Assembly (NCBI RefSeq): GCF_001625695.1
Contig: NZ_AUXY01000078.1
Span: forward strand, 1-64,000
DNA: 64,000 nt
Direction of reading: 5' to 3'
DNA from: Pseudoalteromonas luteoviolacea H33-S
GTDB taxonomy: Bacteria; Pseudomonadota; Gammaproteobacteria; Enterobacterales; Alteromonadaceae
The notes under the pieces are model-generated. The model searched no databases, had not been told where the DNA came from, and saw only the letters and a list, made by a program, of their open reading frames with translations. The position numbers were made by a program, and so were the translations under genes. This document shows positions 9,353 through 19,900 of the stretch, piece by piece. How positions within the stretch are numbered: the stretch's first letter is position 1; each line of letters starts with the position of its first letter.

Positions 9353-12300
9353 TGAGCGCGGAAGCAATAATCAAAGCTGCCCAAGATGCAGGAGTTTATC
9401 TTTACTGTGAGCATAATAAGTTAAAGTATAGTGCCGCAAAAGGACATATGAGCGATGAGTTAAAACAGCAAATCGCCGCACATAAAGACAGCATTATCTT
9501 ACTTCTTAACCGCGCTGCGGGCTTTGCAGTAGATGCTCCTTCCAAGCAAACCTCGCTTGACATCGCCACGGGAGAAAGCTGGCCGCTGTCTTTTTCTCAG
9601 CAAAGGATCTGGCTTGCCACAGCAATTTACGATACGCAGACTGCCTACCATATGCCAGTCGTGATGAACACTCAGGGCAGCTTTGACGTCCATGCAGCTC
9701 AGCAGGCGATGCAACTGGTAATTGACAACCACACAATATTGAAAACTGTCTACGAGCAAACCGCGTTAGGTGTGGTACAAAGAGTGCTGCCCGATGCACA
9801 CTTCGAGCTTGAAGTCTATGATGTGGCTCTGCGGGGCGAGCTATCCGAGCAGGCGTATATTGCCGAGCTCAAGCTAGACTTTTTTGGCCAGCAATTTGAT
9901 TTAACGACCAATCTGATGATCCGTGGAGCTTATATCAAAGTGACACCAGAGCGAGGGATTTTGATGTTCTCGGTGCATCATATTGCTGCGGATGGTTGGT
10001 CGATCATACTGCTCAATCGTTATTTTAGTGAAGCATATCAAGCCTGTGTGAGCGGGCAAGTAGCGCAACTTTCGCCACCGCAGCGACAATATAAAGATTA
10101 TGCTTTTTGGCAGCGACACAACTTATCGGAAGACGTTTTTGAGGCGCAGCGCCGCTACTGGCAAAAGCAACTCGATAACGTTGCGCATAGCCATCAGTTA
10201 CCCCTTGATTATCCCCGTCCAGAACAAAAGCAAGCAAGCGGTAAAGAAATTGACGCGAAGCTATCGAGAGAAACCACACAGCGTCTGGCCAGTATTGCAC
10301 AACATTACGGTATTACTGAATTTATGTTGTATCAGGCAATACTCGCGGTGGTGATCGCACGACACAGTAATACTGAAGACATAGTGATAGGCACGCCATT
10401 GGCGAAACGAGAATTGGCTCAGTTAGATGAAATGGTCGGGTGCTTTTTAAACACCGTTGCACTGCGCTTAAATGTCTCGGATTGTCCGGTGAGCGAGTTC
10501 TTTGAACAGGTTAAGCAAGTTCATCTTGGAGCCCATGAAAACAGTGATGTACCGTTTGAAGAAGTGCTGGGATGCTGCGCCATTAAACCGAGCAAAAATA
10601 TTACGCCGCTGATCCAAATCATGTTCAATATGGATAATGTAAATACGGTGCAGGCCAGTGAATTTTCCATTGGTGGTTTGCAATTTGGCAGTGAATCAGC
10701 GGATCAACACAGCAACAAATTTGACCTTACTATTCGTGCCAATCCGGTCAATGGGCAGATGAAACTGAGCTGGATCTACGATAACTCGCTGTTTAAGGAA
10801 GCGTCTGTGCAGCGTCTTAACCAAAGTTGGATGACGCTATTAACAAGTCTTGCAGGTAAGGCGCAACTGGCTGATTGTCAGTTGAGTCAACTGACGATGC
10901 TGACCGAGCAAGATGAAGCACAGATCATGGCACAGTCCTTTGGAACAACGCAGTCGTTGGCATCAAATCTGCCAGTATTTCGTCAGTTTGAAGAACAAGC
11001 TGCTAACCGCGCAGCGGCAACCGCAGTGGTATTCGAGGATAAATCCTTGAGCTATGCGCAGTTGGATGCACAGGCAAACCAATTGGCTCGTTATTTATGC
11101 GCACAAGGCGTCAGTGCAGAGCAGCCGGTTGCAATCTGCATGGAGCGCTCGCTGGAACTGGTTGTGGCTATGCTGGCCATTCAGAAGGCGGGCGCGGCAT
11201 ATGTACCTATTGATACTCAGGACCCTGCTGAGCGTAAGCAATACATTTTAGACAGCAGTGAGGCACGCTGGCTTGTCACGCAGTCTGAACTCGTCGCTTC
11301 GTTACCCAGTTCAGAACACTATCAGTGTCTGGTGGTGGATGATCCCGAGGTGCTGACACTGTGTGCTGAATATGAATGTACGTCTTTGCCTTATCAGTGT
11401 GACGACGGACTGGCCTATGTGATCTATACATCCGGATCAACCGGTCAACCTAAAGGGGTTGCCACGGGTCATCGTGCGCTTAGCAATCGCATTGACTGGA
11501 TGCAACGGACTTACCCGCTAGATGCACAGGACAAAGTGCTGCAAAAAACCCCGTATACCTTTGATGTTTCGATATGGGAGTTTTTCTGGCCACTGAGTGC
11601 AGGCGCTACACTAGTGCTGGCTAAGCCACAGGGTCACACAGATGCCCATTATTTGCAGCAGCTGATAAGCGCACAAAAAGTGACCACTATGCACTTTGTA
11701 CCTTCGATGCTAAAGCTGTATCTAGAAGCCTGTAAAGATACATTCTCAGGTCATGTAAAGCGCGTGTTCTGTAGTGGTGAAGCACTTGAGCCTGCGGTAC
11801 TGAGCGCATTTCAGGCACGTGCCTCGGGAACTGAATTACATAATTTGTATGGTCCGACCGAAGCTGCAATTGACGTCAGTTATTTTGACTGTCGCCATTA
11901 CTCAGATCAGGGATCAGTACCTATTGGCCGAGCGATCCAAAATACTCAGTTGCTGGTTTTAGATAAGCATCTCAATCTGGTACCAAAAAACGTTCCAGGT
12001 GAGTTGTATATTGGGGGCGAGGGACTGGCAAAAGGGTATATTAATCAGAATGAACTGACTGCCGAGCGCTTCATTGTGCATCCATTTGATACGTCGCAGC
12101 GGCTTTACAGAACAGGTGATCTGGCTCGTTATGACGAAGATGGCCTACTGTACTTTTTGGGTCGTATTGACAGCCAGGTTAAGCTTAATGGTCAGCGTAT
12201 TGAACCGGGTGAAATTGAATATCAGCTCAACCAATTGGCCACTGTACGTGATGCTGCAATCGAGGTGAACAGCCATTCTTCAGGTTATGATTATCTGTGC

Positions 12301-15300
12301 GCGTATGTCGTACCAGCACAGCCGATTGAAAACAATGATGACTGGTGTCAAGCATTGCGAGCTGCGTTGGGGAAAACTTTACCTGCTGCCCTGGTGCCTA
12401 GCAAGATTATGGTGCTTGATGCGCTGCCACTGACAAATAGCGGAAAGCTAGATCGCCGTGCACTCAAACAATACGAAGAAGGCACCGTTCAGCTCCGGGA
12501 ACATATTGCGCCACGTAATCCTATGGAGGAATTTGTTGCGCAACTGTGGTTGCCTTTACTGGGACTGACACAACTTAGCGTGGAAGATAGCTTCTTTGAG
12601 TTAGGCGGGCAGTCCTTGATAGCCATGACGCTGGTCAATCGTTTGCAAGAACAGTTGGGTGAAGTGATCCACCTTACGGCACTCTATGAGGCGCCGACCG
12701 TGGCTGCGTTGGCTGCATTTTTACAACAAAACTATGGCTCCGCCTGTGCTCGACTTGGTTTGATTGAAGCAGAGGAGGAGACAGTACAGGATATTGGGCT
12801 TGGCACTACGATGCCTGATGACCCTGTCGCAGCCGTCGCAGATCTGTTAGCGCATGTTGCTCAACCGGTTGCGACCAAAGAGAAAAAACCCCGAGCTGTG
12901 TTTATTCTGGCGCCGCACCGTTCCGGCTCGACCTTGTTACGGGTGATCTTAGCAGGCCATACTGAGTTATTTGCGCCACCGGAATTGGAGCTACTGAACT
13001 TTGCTACTGTTGCAGAGCGCGAAGCTGCCTTTAGCGGGCGTTTCAGTTTATACAAAGAAGGAGTGTTACAAGCCATTATGGAGCTGACCGGGTGCTCGGC
13101 AAACGAAGCTGACGATATAATGGCGAGGCTGTCGGCCGATCAAGCTAGCAGCGTTGATTTATTTGCACAATTACAGACCTGGTCGGGTCGTACCCTAGTC
13201 GACAAGTCTCCGGGCTATGCTTACGATACACAAACCTTGCTCAATATTGAACAAAGCTTTTCGGAGGTTCAGTACATTCACTTGGTCCGTCACCCGGCAG
13301 GTATGGTCTCGTCATTTGTTGAAGCAAAGCTGGATCAGGTCATGCATTTGAAACCTCACCAGTACAATGCTCGAGAGCTGAGTGAGCTACTTTGGTGTGC
13401 CAGCCATCGCAATATTGAGCAATTTTTAGCGACTATTCCGGCCAGTCGTCATACTCGGGTCTTGTTTGAGCAGCTGGTGGCTGATCCCAGCGCTGAAGTT
13501 CAGCGTCTGTGTGAGTTTCTTGGGATCAACTACGATCCGACTATGCTGGACGTATATGACGATCAGGGCAAGCGCATGACTGGCGGTAAAGACAGCGGTT
13601 CGCGAATGCTGGGCGATGTTAAGTTTCATACTCACAAGCACATTGATGCAGAGGTCGGTGCACATTGGCAGGCTCAGGCGAGAGCACTGCAACTCACACC
13701 ACAGACTCAGATGATGGCTCAGCAACTTGGTTATCAGGCGCAACCACACACAGTGATCCCAGCGCGAGATCTTAATACGCCTGCGCCTTTGTCATTTGCA
13801 CAGTCGCGGATCTGGTTGCTGGACAAAGTGTTGAACAATAAAACGGCCTACAATACTATGGCTGTGTTTGAACTGAGTGGTGAAATATCGCTGCCGATGG
13901 CACAGCGTGCGCTGAGTCAGATCATCCAGCGTCACGAAGTTTTACGTACTACTTATCTGGAACATGATGGTCAGGTAGTACAGCGAGTGAATGACGCCCC
14001 TGACTTTACTATTGAAGAAGTTGATTTGTCACAGCAGAGTCAAGCGTTGGTCGACAGCTTGGTCGAACGACTGATTGAAGAAGAGGCACTTAAGCCATTT
14101 GATTTAAGTTCAGATATCATGTTGCGGGCGCGTTACTTGAAACTAGCACCACAGCGCGGGATCATGTTGTTTAACCTGCACCACATTGCCGCGGATGGCT
14201 GGTCTCTGTCGATACTTAAAAATGAATTTATTCACTTCTATGAGGCCTGTCAGGCAGGATCTGTAGGAGCATTAGCGCCACTGCCGGTTCAATATGCCGA
14301 CTATGCGTCCTGGTTACACCAGTCTCTGGGTCAGAAGGGCCTGACATCACAACTTGAATACTGGCAGCAGCAACTCCAGGATCCTCCTGTGGTCCATAGC
14401 TTACCACTGGACTTCTCAAGGCCTGCTGAACAGCAACATGACGGGGGGTGGGTTGAACAGCGGCTAACACCGGCGCAGGTTAAACATCTGGAGCAATACG
14501 CACAGCAGCAAGGGATGACCTTGTTTATGCTATTCCATGCATTGTATTCACTGACTCTATCTCAGTTTAGTCACAGCCATGACATTGTAGTGGGTACGCC
14601 AGTTGTCAACCGGAATCTTAAAGAGCTCGAAGGTGTGATTGGGATGTTCTTGAATACGTTACCGCTACGTGTTTCAACCGAACATGTCAATTTGGCTGAC
14701 TACTTAGCGCATGTTAAGCAGGTTAATGTTGAGGCGCACAAACATCAGGATATACCGTTCGAAACTTTAGTGTCAGAGTTGCAAATAGAACGAAACTCAT
14801 CCTATTCACCGCTGTTTCAGGTGGTACTTAATTTTAATACCACGATGGAGGACGAGACTAATATTACTGGGCTAGATATTCGATCTTACCAACCATTCGA
14901 TCTGCCTGTTAAATTTGACTTGCAACTCGTCGTGGAAGCGGGTACGTCTGGGTTCTTATTGAGTTGGGGCTATGCCAAATCATTATTTAGTGTTGAGACA
15001 GTGACTGCCTTCAGCAATCGTTTGCAGGAAATGTTGCTGGTATTGTGCGAACAGCAGGATCCAACATTGGCTCAGCTACTGGCTCCGAGTGATCTCCCTC
15101 AGGATCTGGTAACGCAGTCAGACAAGGTGAGTTCACCGCTGAGCGACATCCAGATGACGCAGCTATTCAATGAGTTGGCTTCTCAGGATGGCAAGGCTAT
15201 TGCTGTTGTTGACGAACACGATAGTAGGTGCTTCGCACAACTTGAACGTGATAGCAATCAGCTGGCACATTGCTTATTGGCACAATTGGATGGCTGTCCG

Positions 15301-16983
15301 AGTGACACCCAACCTCGTGTGGGAGTGATCCTGGAACGCAATTACGACATGGCAGTCGCGGTATTGGCTTGTTTAAAAGCGGGTGTGACCTTCCTACCGC
15401 TCGATGCGGATTATCCGCAACAGCGTATTCACCGGATCCTCAACGATGCGGCGGTAGATCTGGTATTGTGTCATCAAACTGTCGCCAATACGCTGAAACT
15501 CGAAGCGTTCAATCACTTAGTACTGGATAGCACGGGCACGCAGTCATTATGTGCATCACAGCTGGATACCTTGCCTACAGTTCGACGCAGTGACGTGGTA
15601 GTTGAGCCGGTCGCCTATGTTATCTACACGTCCGGATCTACCGGTACGCCAAAAGGTGTGATGGTGAGCGAGCAAAATCTACTGTCATTTTACTCGGCAT
15701 TTCGCGCACAAATATCCCTATTTGGGGAGCTGAACCAGGGCAGCCTTTGGAACTCCTCACTGGCATTTGATGCGTCAATCAAGAGTATCTTACTGTTACT
15801 GATGGGTAATAAGTTAGCGATTTCAAGCTCAGAACAAAGTAAGGATCCTGAAGCACTGGTTGCCCTAGCAAAGCGTGAAAACTTAGCCTTGCTCAATTTT
15901 GCTCCGGCACTCATGGAGCTAGTTTTACCACAGTTGCAAAGCCAGCAATACTATCCGCATTTAATTGTTAGTGGTGATCAGGTTGGCGAGCCGTTGTGGG
16001 CCCAATTGCAAAGCTATCAGTGTCAGCACCAGCGAGTGGTGATTAATGCATACGGGCCGACGGAAGCTACAGTTAATGCTTGTTTTGGCGTGGTTGACAC
16101 ACAGGCTTTACCACATATTGGAAAGCCACAACTGCACACCACAGCATTTATTCTTGATCGCCAGCAAAGACGTTTGCCAGCAGGTGCAGTAGGCGAGTTA
16201 TGCTTGGCCGGTAAAGGACTTACACTGGGGTATTTAAATGATCCTCAAAAAACCGCTGCTGCGTTTATCTCGGCTCCTTGGGACAACAACTTGCGACTTT
16301 ACCGCAGTGGTGACCTAGCCAGATATAACCCTGATGGCACTATCCAGTTCATTGGCCGATGTGATAGGCAAGTGAAAGTGCGCGGGTATCGCATTGAGCT
16401 CGATGAGATCCAGGCTACTATGCAGGCCTTCCCTCAGGTTGGCAAGGCAGAGGTTTTCCTAGACACCACAACGGACAGTGAAGCTCGGATCTTAGCAGCA
16501 TTTGTTGCTAATGGTGAGTGCAGCGCAGAAACGCTTAAGCAACAAGTGGCTGCCCAGTTACCTGAGTTTATGTTGCCAGCACAGTTTATAGCGTTGCAGG
16601 CGCTGCCACTGAGTGCCAGCGGTAAGGTTGATTTCAATGCAATTAAGGCTTTGGCAAATACTGAGTCGGGCGATGCGGGTGGTTTGATGCCCACAACCGA
16701 AACGGAAAAAGTGGTTGCACGGATGTGGCAACACATTCTTCAGTTAGACACAGATCAGATTGCCGTTACCAGTTGTTTCTTTGATCTGGGCGGACATTCT
16801 CTATCGGCATTTAAGTTGGTGATGGAAATTAAGAAAACATGGGGATTAAATCTACCTGTGCGAAATTTCTTCAAAGTTAACAACATTAAGCGTGTTGCCG
16901 AGTTAATTGACACTGAGTTACAGCTCAAGGCACTGCAAGAACAGCAATCAGCTGTGGAAATTACTGAAAAAGGAACACTATGA
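9352..16983 (+). CDS. NRPS with embedded sulfotransferase: docking-C-A-PCP-ST-C-A-PCP
   Basis: 2543 residues; start overlaps the previous stop by 1 nt (TAATG). An N-terminal docking domain (1-55) is followed by C (HHIAADG from 209), A (YVIYTSGSTG from 689) and PCP (LGGQS, Ser 1088). Then comes a sulfotransferase domain, about 1180-1462: FILAPHRSGSTLLRVIL from 1184 is the PAPS 5'-phosphosulfate loop and LVRHP around 1311-1315 the 3'-phosphate motif. A second module follows: C (HHIAADG from 1610), A (from 2089) and PCP (LGGHS, Ser 2483). The module 1 code reads DVWHFSLIDK, essentially the serine code of EntF, so the sulfotransferase probably acts on a seryl-PCP intermediate. The module 2 code reads DAKNISAVNK; Lys at position 239 is unusual and the substrate is not assigned. 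Fused sulfotransferase domains are known in polyketide synthases (CurM); I know of no NRPS precedent. The C-terminus is ITEKGTL. Confidence 0.95.
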   Translation: MSAEAIIKAAQDAGVYLYCEHNKLKYSAAKGHMSDELKQQIAAHKDSIILLLNRAAGFAVDAPSKQTSLDIATGESWPLSFSQQRIWLATAIYDTQTAYHMPVVMNTQGSFDVHAAQQAMQLVIDNHTILKTVYEQTALGVVQRVLPDAHFELEVYDVALRGELSEQAYIAELKLDFFGQQFDLTTNLMIRGAYIKVTPERGILMFSVHHIAADGWSIILLNRYFSEAYQACVSGQVAQLSPPQRQYKDYAFWQRHNLSEDVFEAQRRYWQKQLDNVAHSHQLPLDYPRPEQKQASGKEIDAKLSRETTQRLASIAQHYGITEFMLYQAILAVVIARHSNTEDIVIGTPLAKRELAQLDEMVGCFLNTVALRLNVSDCPVSEFFEQVKQVHLGAHENSDVPFEEVLGCCAIKPSKNITPLIQIMFNMDNVNTVQASEFSIGGLQFGSESADQHSNKFDLTIRANPVNGQMKLSWIYDNSLFKEASVQRLNQSWMTLLTSLAGKAQLADCQLSQLTMLTEQDEAQIMAQSFGTTQSLASNLPVFRQFEEQAANRAAATAVVFEDKSLSYAQLDAQANQLARYLCAQGVSAEQPVAICMERSLELVVAMLAIQKAGAAYVPIDTQDPAERKQYILDSSEARWLVTQSELVASLPSSEHYQCLVVDDPEVLTLCAEYECTSLPYQCDDGLAYVIYTSGSTGQPKGVATGHRALSNRIDWMQRTYPLDAQDKVLQKTPYTFDVSIWEFFWPLSAGATLVLAKPQGHTDAHYLQQLISAQKVTTMHFVPSMLKLYLEACKDTFSGHVKRVFCSGEALEPAVLSAFQARASGTELHNLYGPTEAAIDVSYFDCRHYSDQGSVPIGRAIQNTQLLVLDKHLNLVPKNVPGELYIGGEGLAKGYINQNELTAERFIVHPFDTSQRLYRTGDLARYDEDGLLYFLGRIDSQVKLNGQRIEPGEIEYQLNQLATVRDAAIEVNSHSSGYDYLCAYVVPAQPIENNDDWCQALRAALGKTLPAALVPSKIMVLDALPLTNSGKLDRRALKQYEEGTVQLREHIAPRNPMEEFVAQLWLPLLGLTQLSVEDSFFELGGQSLIAMTLVNRLQEQLGEVIHLTALYEAPTVAALAAFLQQNYGSACARLGLIEAEEETVQDIGLGTTMPDDPVAAVADLLAHVAQPVATKEKKPRAVFILAPHRSGSTLLRVILAGHTELFAPPELELLNFATVAEREAAFSGRFSLYKEGVLQAIMELTGCSANEADDIMARLSADQASSVDLFAQLQTWSGRTLVDKSPGYAYDTQTLLNIEQSFSEVQYIHLVRHPAGMVSSFVEAKLDQVMHLKPHQYNARELSELLWCASHRNIEQFLATIPASRHTRVLFEQLVADPSAEVQRLCEFLGINYDPTMLDVYDDQGKRMTGGKDSGSRMLGDVKFHTHKHIDAEVGAHWQAQARALQLTPQTQMMAQQLGYQAQPHTVIPARDLNTPAPLSFAQSRIWLLDKVLNNKTAYNTMAVFELSGEISLPMAQRALSQIIQRHEVLRTTYLEHDGQVVQRVNDAPDFTIEEVDLSQQSQALVDSLVERLIEEEALKPFDLSSDIMLRARYLKLAPQRGIMLFNLHHIAADGWSLSILKNEFIHFYEACQAGSVGALAPLPVQYADYASWLHQSLGQKGLTSQLEYWQQQLQDPPVVHSLPLDFSRPAEQQHDGGWVEQRLTPAQVKHLEQYAQQQGMTLFMLFHALYSLTLSQFSHSHDIVVGTPVVNRNLKELEGVIGMFLNTLPLRVSTEHVNLADYLAHVKQVNVEAHKHQDIPFETLVSELQIERNSSYSPLFQVVLNFNTTMEDETNITGLDIRSYQPFDLPVKFDLQLVVEAGTSGFLLSWGYAKSLFSVETVTAFSNRLQEMLLVLCEQQDPTLAQLLAPSDLPQDLVTQSDKVSSPLSDIQMTQLFNELASQDGKAIAVVDEHDSRCFAQLERDSNQLAHCLLAQLDGCPSDTQPRVGVILERNYDMAVAVLACLKAGVTFLPLDADYPQQRIHRILNDAAVDLVLCHQTVANTLKLEAFNHLVLDSTGTQSLCASQLDTLPTVRRSDVVVEPVAYVIYTSGSTGTPKGVMVSEQNLLSFYSAFRAQISLFGELNQGSLWNSSLAFDASIKSILLLLMGNKLAISSSEQSKDPEALVALAKRENLALLNFAPALMELVLPQLQSQQYYPHLIVSGDQVGEPLWAQLQSYQCQHQRVVINAYGPTEATVNACFGVVDTQALPHIGKPQLHTTAFILDRQQRRLPAGAVGELCLAGKGLTLGYLNDPQKTAAAFISAPWDNNLRLYRSGDLARYNPDGTIQFIGRCDRQVKVRGYRIELDEIQATMQAFPQVGKAEVFLDTTTDSEARILAAFVANGECSAETLKQQVAAQLPEFMLPAQFIALQALPLSASGKVDFNAIKALANTESGDAGGLMPTTETEKVVARMWQHILQLDTDQIAVTSCFFDLGGHSLSAFKLVMEIKKTWGLNLPVRNFFKVNNIKRVAELIDTELQLKALQEQQSAVEITEKGTL

Positions 16984-19900
16984 GTTTATTAAAGTTAGTG
17001 CAGAGCGCAGCCGAACAAGGCGTTTATTTGTCTGCTGAGCAGGGGCAGCTTAATTATGAACTGTCAGTTGCTGAGTTCCCGACACAGTTAAAGGAACAGA
17101 TCCTCGCAGTGAAGCCAGAACTGATCGCTTTTTTAAGTAGTGGCATGGCACGCGAGGCGGAGATCACGCACAGTGCGAAAGAAGGCGACTTGTTAGATGT
17201 TTCTTTTTCGCAATTTCGTTTGTGGTTTATCGATCAGTTACAAGGGGGCACCCCGGAATATAACATGCCACTGGCTCTGAACGTGACAGGTCAGCTAAAC
17301 TTACCCTTGGTGACGAGTGTATTCAATACCATTATAGATCGGCATATGGTATTGCGTTCTGTCTATGTAGGGAATGAGCAAAATATTCGTCAGTATATTC
17401 GCCCGATGACAGAAGTGGAGTTTGCGATCAATTGTGTGGATCTCAGCCATTTACAAGGGGAGGCTCAAACGGCTGAAGTGCAACGACTGGTTGAAGCTGA
17501 TCTGACGACGGCGTTTGATCTGGCAAATGATCTAATGCTGAGGGTGAGTTATATCAAGCGCTCATCCCACAGCGGCGTATTGCTGTTTAACATGCACCAT
17601 ATTGCATCCGATGGTTGGTCGATGCAGGTATTACTCAAAGAGTTTTTTGCCCTGTATCACGCACGTGAACAGGGCCAGAGTGATCCGCTTCCTGCGCTGA
17701 GCATTCAGTATGCTGATTATGCGCGCTGGCAGCAGGAGCACTTGGCAGGGGAGCTACTTGATAAACAGATGGCCTACTGGACAGAGCAACTTGCCGATGT
17801 GCCTGCGAGCCATAGTTTAATGTTGGATAAAGTACGACCAAAAGTGAAACAGCATCGCGGTAGCGCGGTAACTGGTGAATTACCAAGCAGTGTGACTCAG
17901 CCATTATTACAACTGGCTAAAGCTCAGCAGTTGTCTCCTTTCATGCTGTTGCACGGTGTATTGTCACTGCTGCTGTCTCGGCATAGCAACAGTGACGACA
18001 TTGTAATTGGCACACCAGTTGCCAATCGTCAAATGAGTGACTTAGAGCCGTTAATAGGCTTTTTCGCTAATACTCTAGTGCTCAGGGCAAACACTCGGCA
18101 CGAAACTTTGAGTGACTACTTTAAGCATATCCGTACTGTGCACTTGGATGCACAAGCCAATCAGGATGTGCCATTTGAACATTTGGTAGAGCGTCTGAAC
18201 GTGCCCCGAAACTCTGCGCACAACCCATTGTTTCAGATTGTAATGACTTCAGATTCAGACTTTGGCGTCAATGACAGCGAGGAGTCTGCCTCATTTAGCT
18301 TGCCGAATGTGGTACTGGAAACTCATGAGTCTAGTCTGTTACACGCTAAATTTGACCTGAATATTGACCTGCGGATCAGTGAACACGGTATGAGCATGCG
18401 CTGGTTGTATGATGAGAGCTTGTTTGAACATAGTCATATCGAGCAGTTACAGGCGAATTTCTGCAGGATGTTGAGCGGTTTAAGCCAGCTCACCGATCTA
18501 AACAGCGATCCACAGTGTTTACCGCTGTTGTCGGATGCCGAGCTGGCGCACCAGATCTATGCGCAGAATGAGACTACTCAGTCCTTTGACAATACCTTGT
18601 GCCTGCATCAGCGATTTGAACAACAAGCGGCTTTACAGCCGGATAGTGTTGCTTTGAGGTGTGGAGATGAACTGCTGACCTATGAACAGTTAAATGCTAG
18701 AGCCAATCAACTGGCGCATTATCTGAGCAGTACATACGAGCTACAGCCCGATACCTTAGTGGGTATTTGTGCCGAACGGTCGGTCGAAATGGTTATTGGT
18801 ATGCTAGCGATCCTCAAAGCTGGTGGTGCCTATGTACCGTTAGATCCCAATTATCCCAGCGATCGGTTAGTTTATATGGCAAGAGATGCGCAACTGAGCA
18901 TCGTGCTGACACAAGGTAATGCACCTCAGGCATTGAGTAGCTTTGCCTGCGAGTTGATCGCCATTGAACAAACCAGTCTCTATAGTCATTATCGTTGTGA
19001 CAACCCTGATGTTTTATCGACGGACCTAAATTTATACAACCTGGCCTACGTGATTTATACATCCGGTTCTACTGGCAACCCCAAAGGGGTAATGGTGAGC
19101 CACAATAATGTCAATCATCTGATCCTCGCACAGTCTTACTTTATTGGTGGACCAGGTAAGTGCCTAGCACACTGTAATTCAGTATCATTTGACGTTGCTG
19201 TTTTTGAGCTTTGGGGCGCATTACTGACTGGTGCAAGCGTACTGATCGTGCCTCAGCAGGTTTTGTTATCCCCCACAGCCTTTGGTCAGTTGCTACAAAC
19301 ACAGCAGGTGACAGATCTGGTTCTCTCCGTGGGCTTGTACAACCAGTACCAGGATATCTTAATGGATCAGCTCGGTGGGCTGGATAATTTATACATCGGC
19401 GGAGATGCGCTGGACCCTAGTCGCATGCGTAAGCAACTTCAAGCGCCGCAACGGCCAAAGCGCGTATTTAACGCTTACGGGCCAACCGAATGCACCGTGA
19501 TAGCCATCGCTGGTGAGCTTCATACGTTGGTGCCTGAGAGTACTTCTGTGCCGCTGGGTAAGCCTCTGAACAATACCCGCATATATATTCTTGATCGCAA
19601 TTTGCAGGCGCTGCCGCAAGGTTCGGTTGGGGAGATCTACATTGCTGGCGAAGGTGTTGCCAAAGGATATTTAAATCAACCTGAATTGACCGCAGAGCGC
19701 TTTTTGGCGGATCCGTTTCAGCCTGATAGTGCAGCCAAAATGTACAAGTCCGGTGATTTGGGACGTCGCCTCAAAGACGGTAGTATAGAATTTGTTGGCC
19801 GTGTTGATAAGCAGGTGAAGATCCGTGGGTTTCGTATTGAGCCTGGTGAGATTGAAACCGCATTGCTAGATTGCAATGGGGTTCGCGAAGCTGCGGTTTT

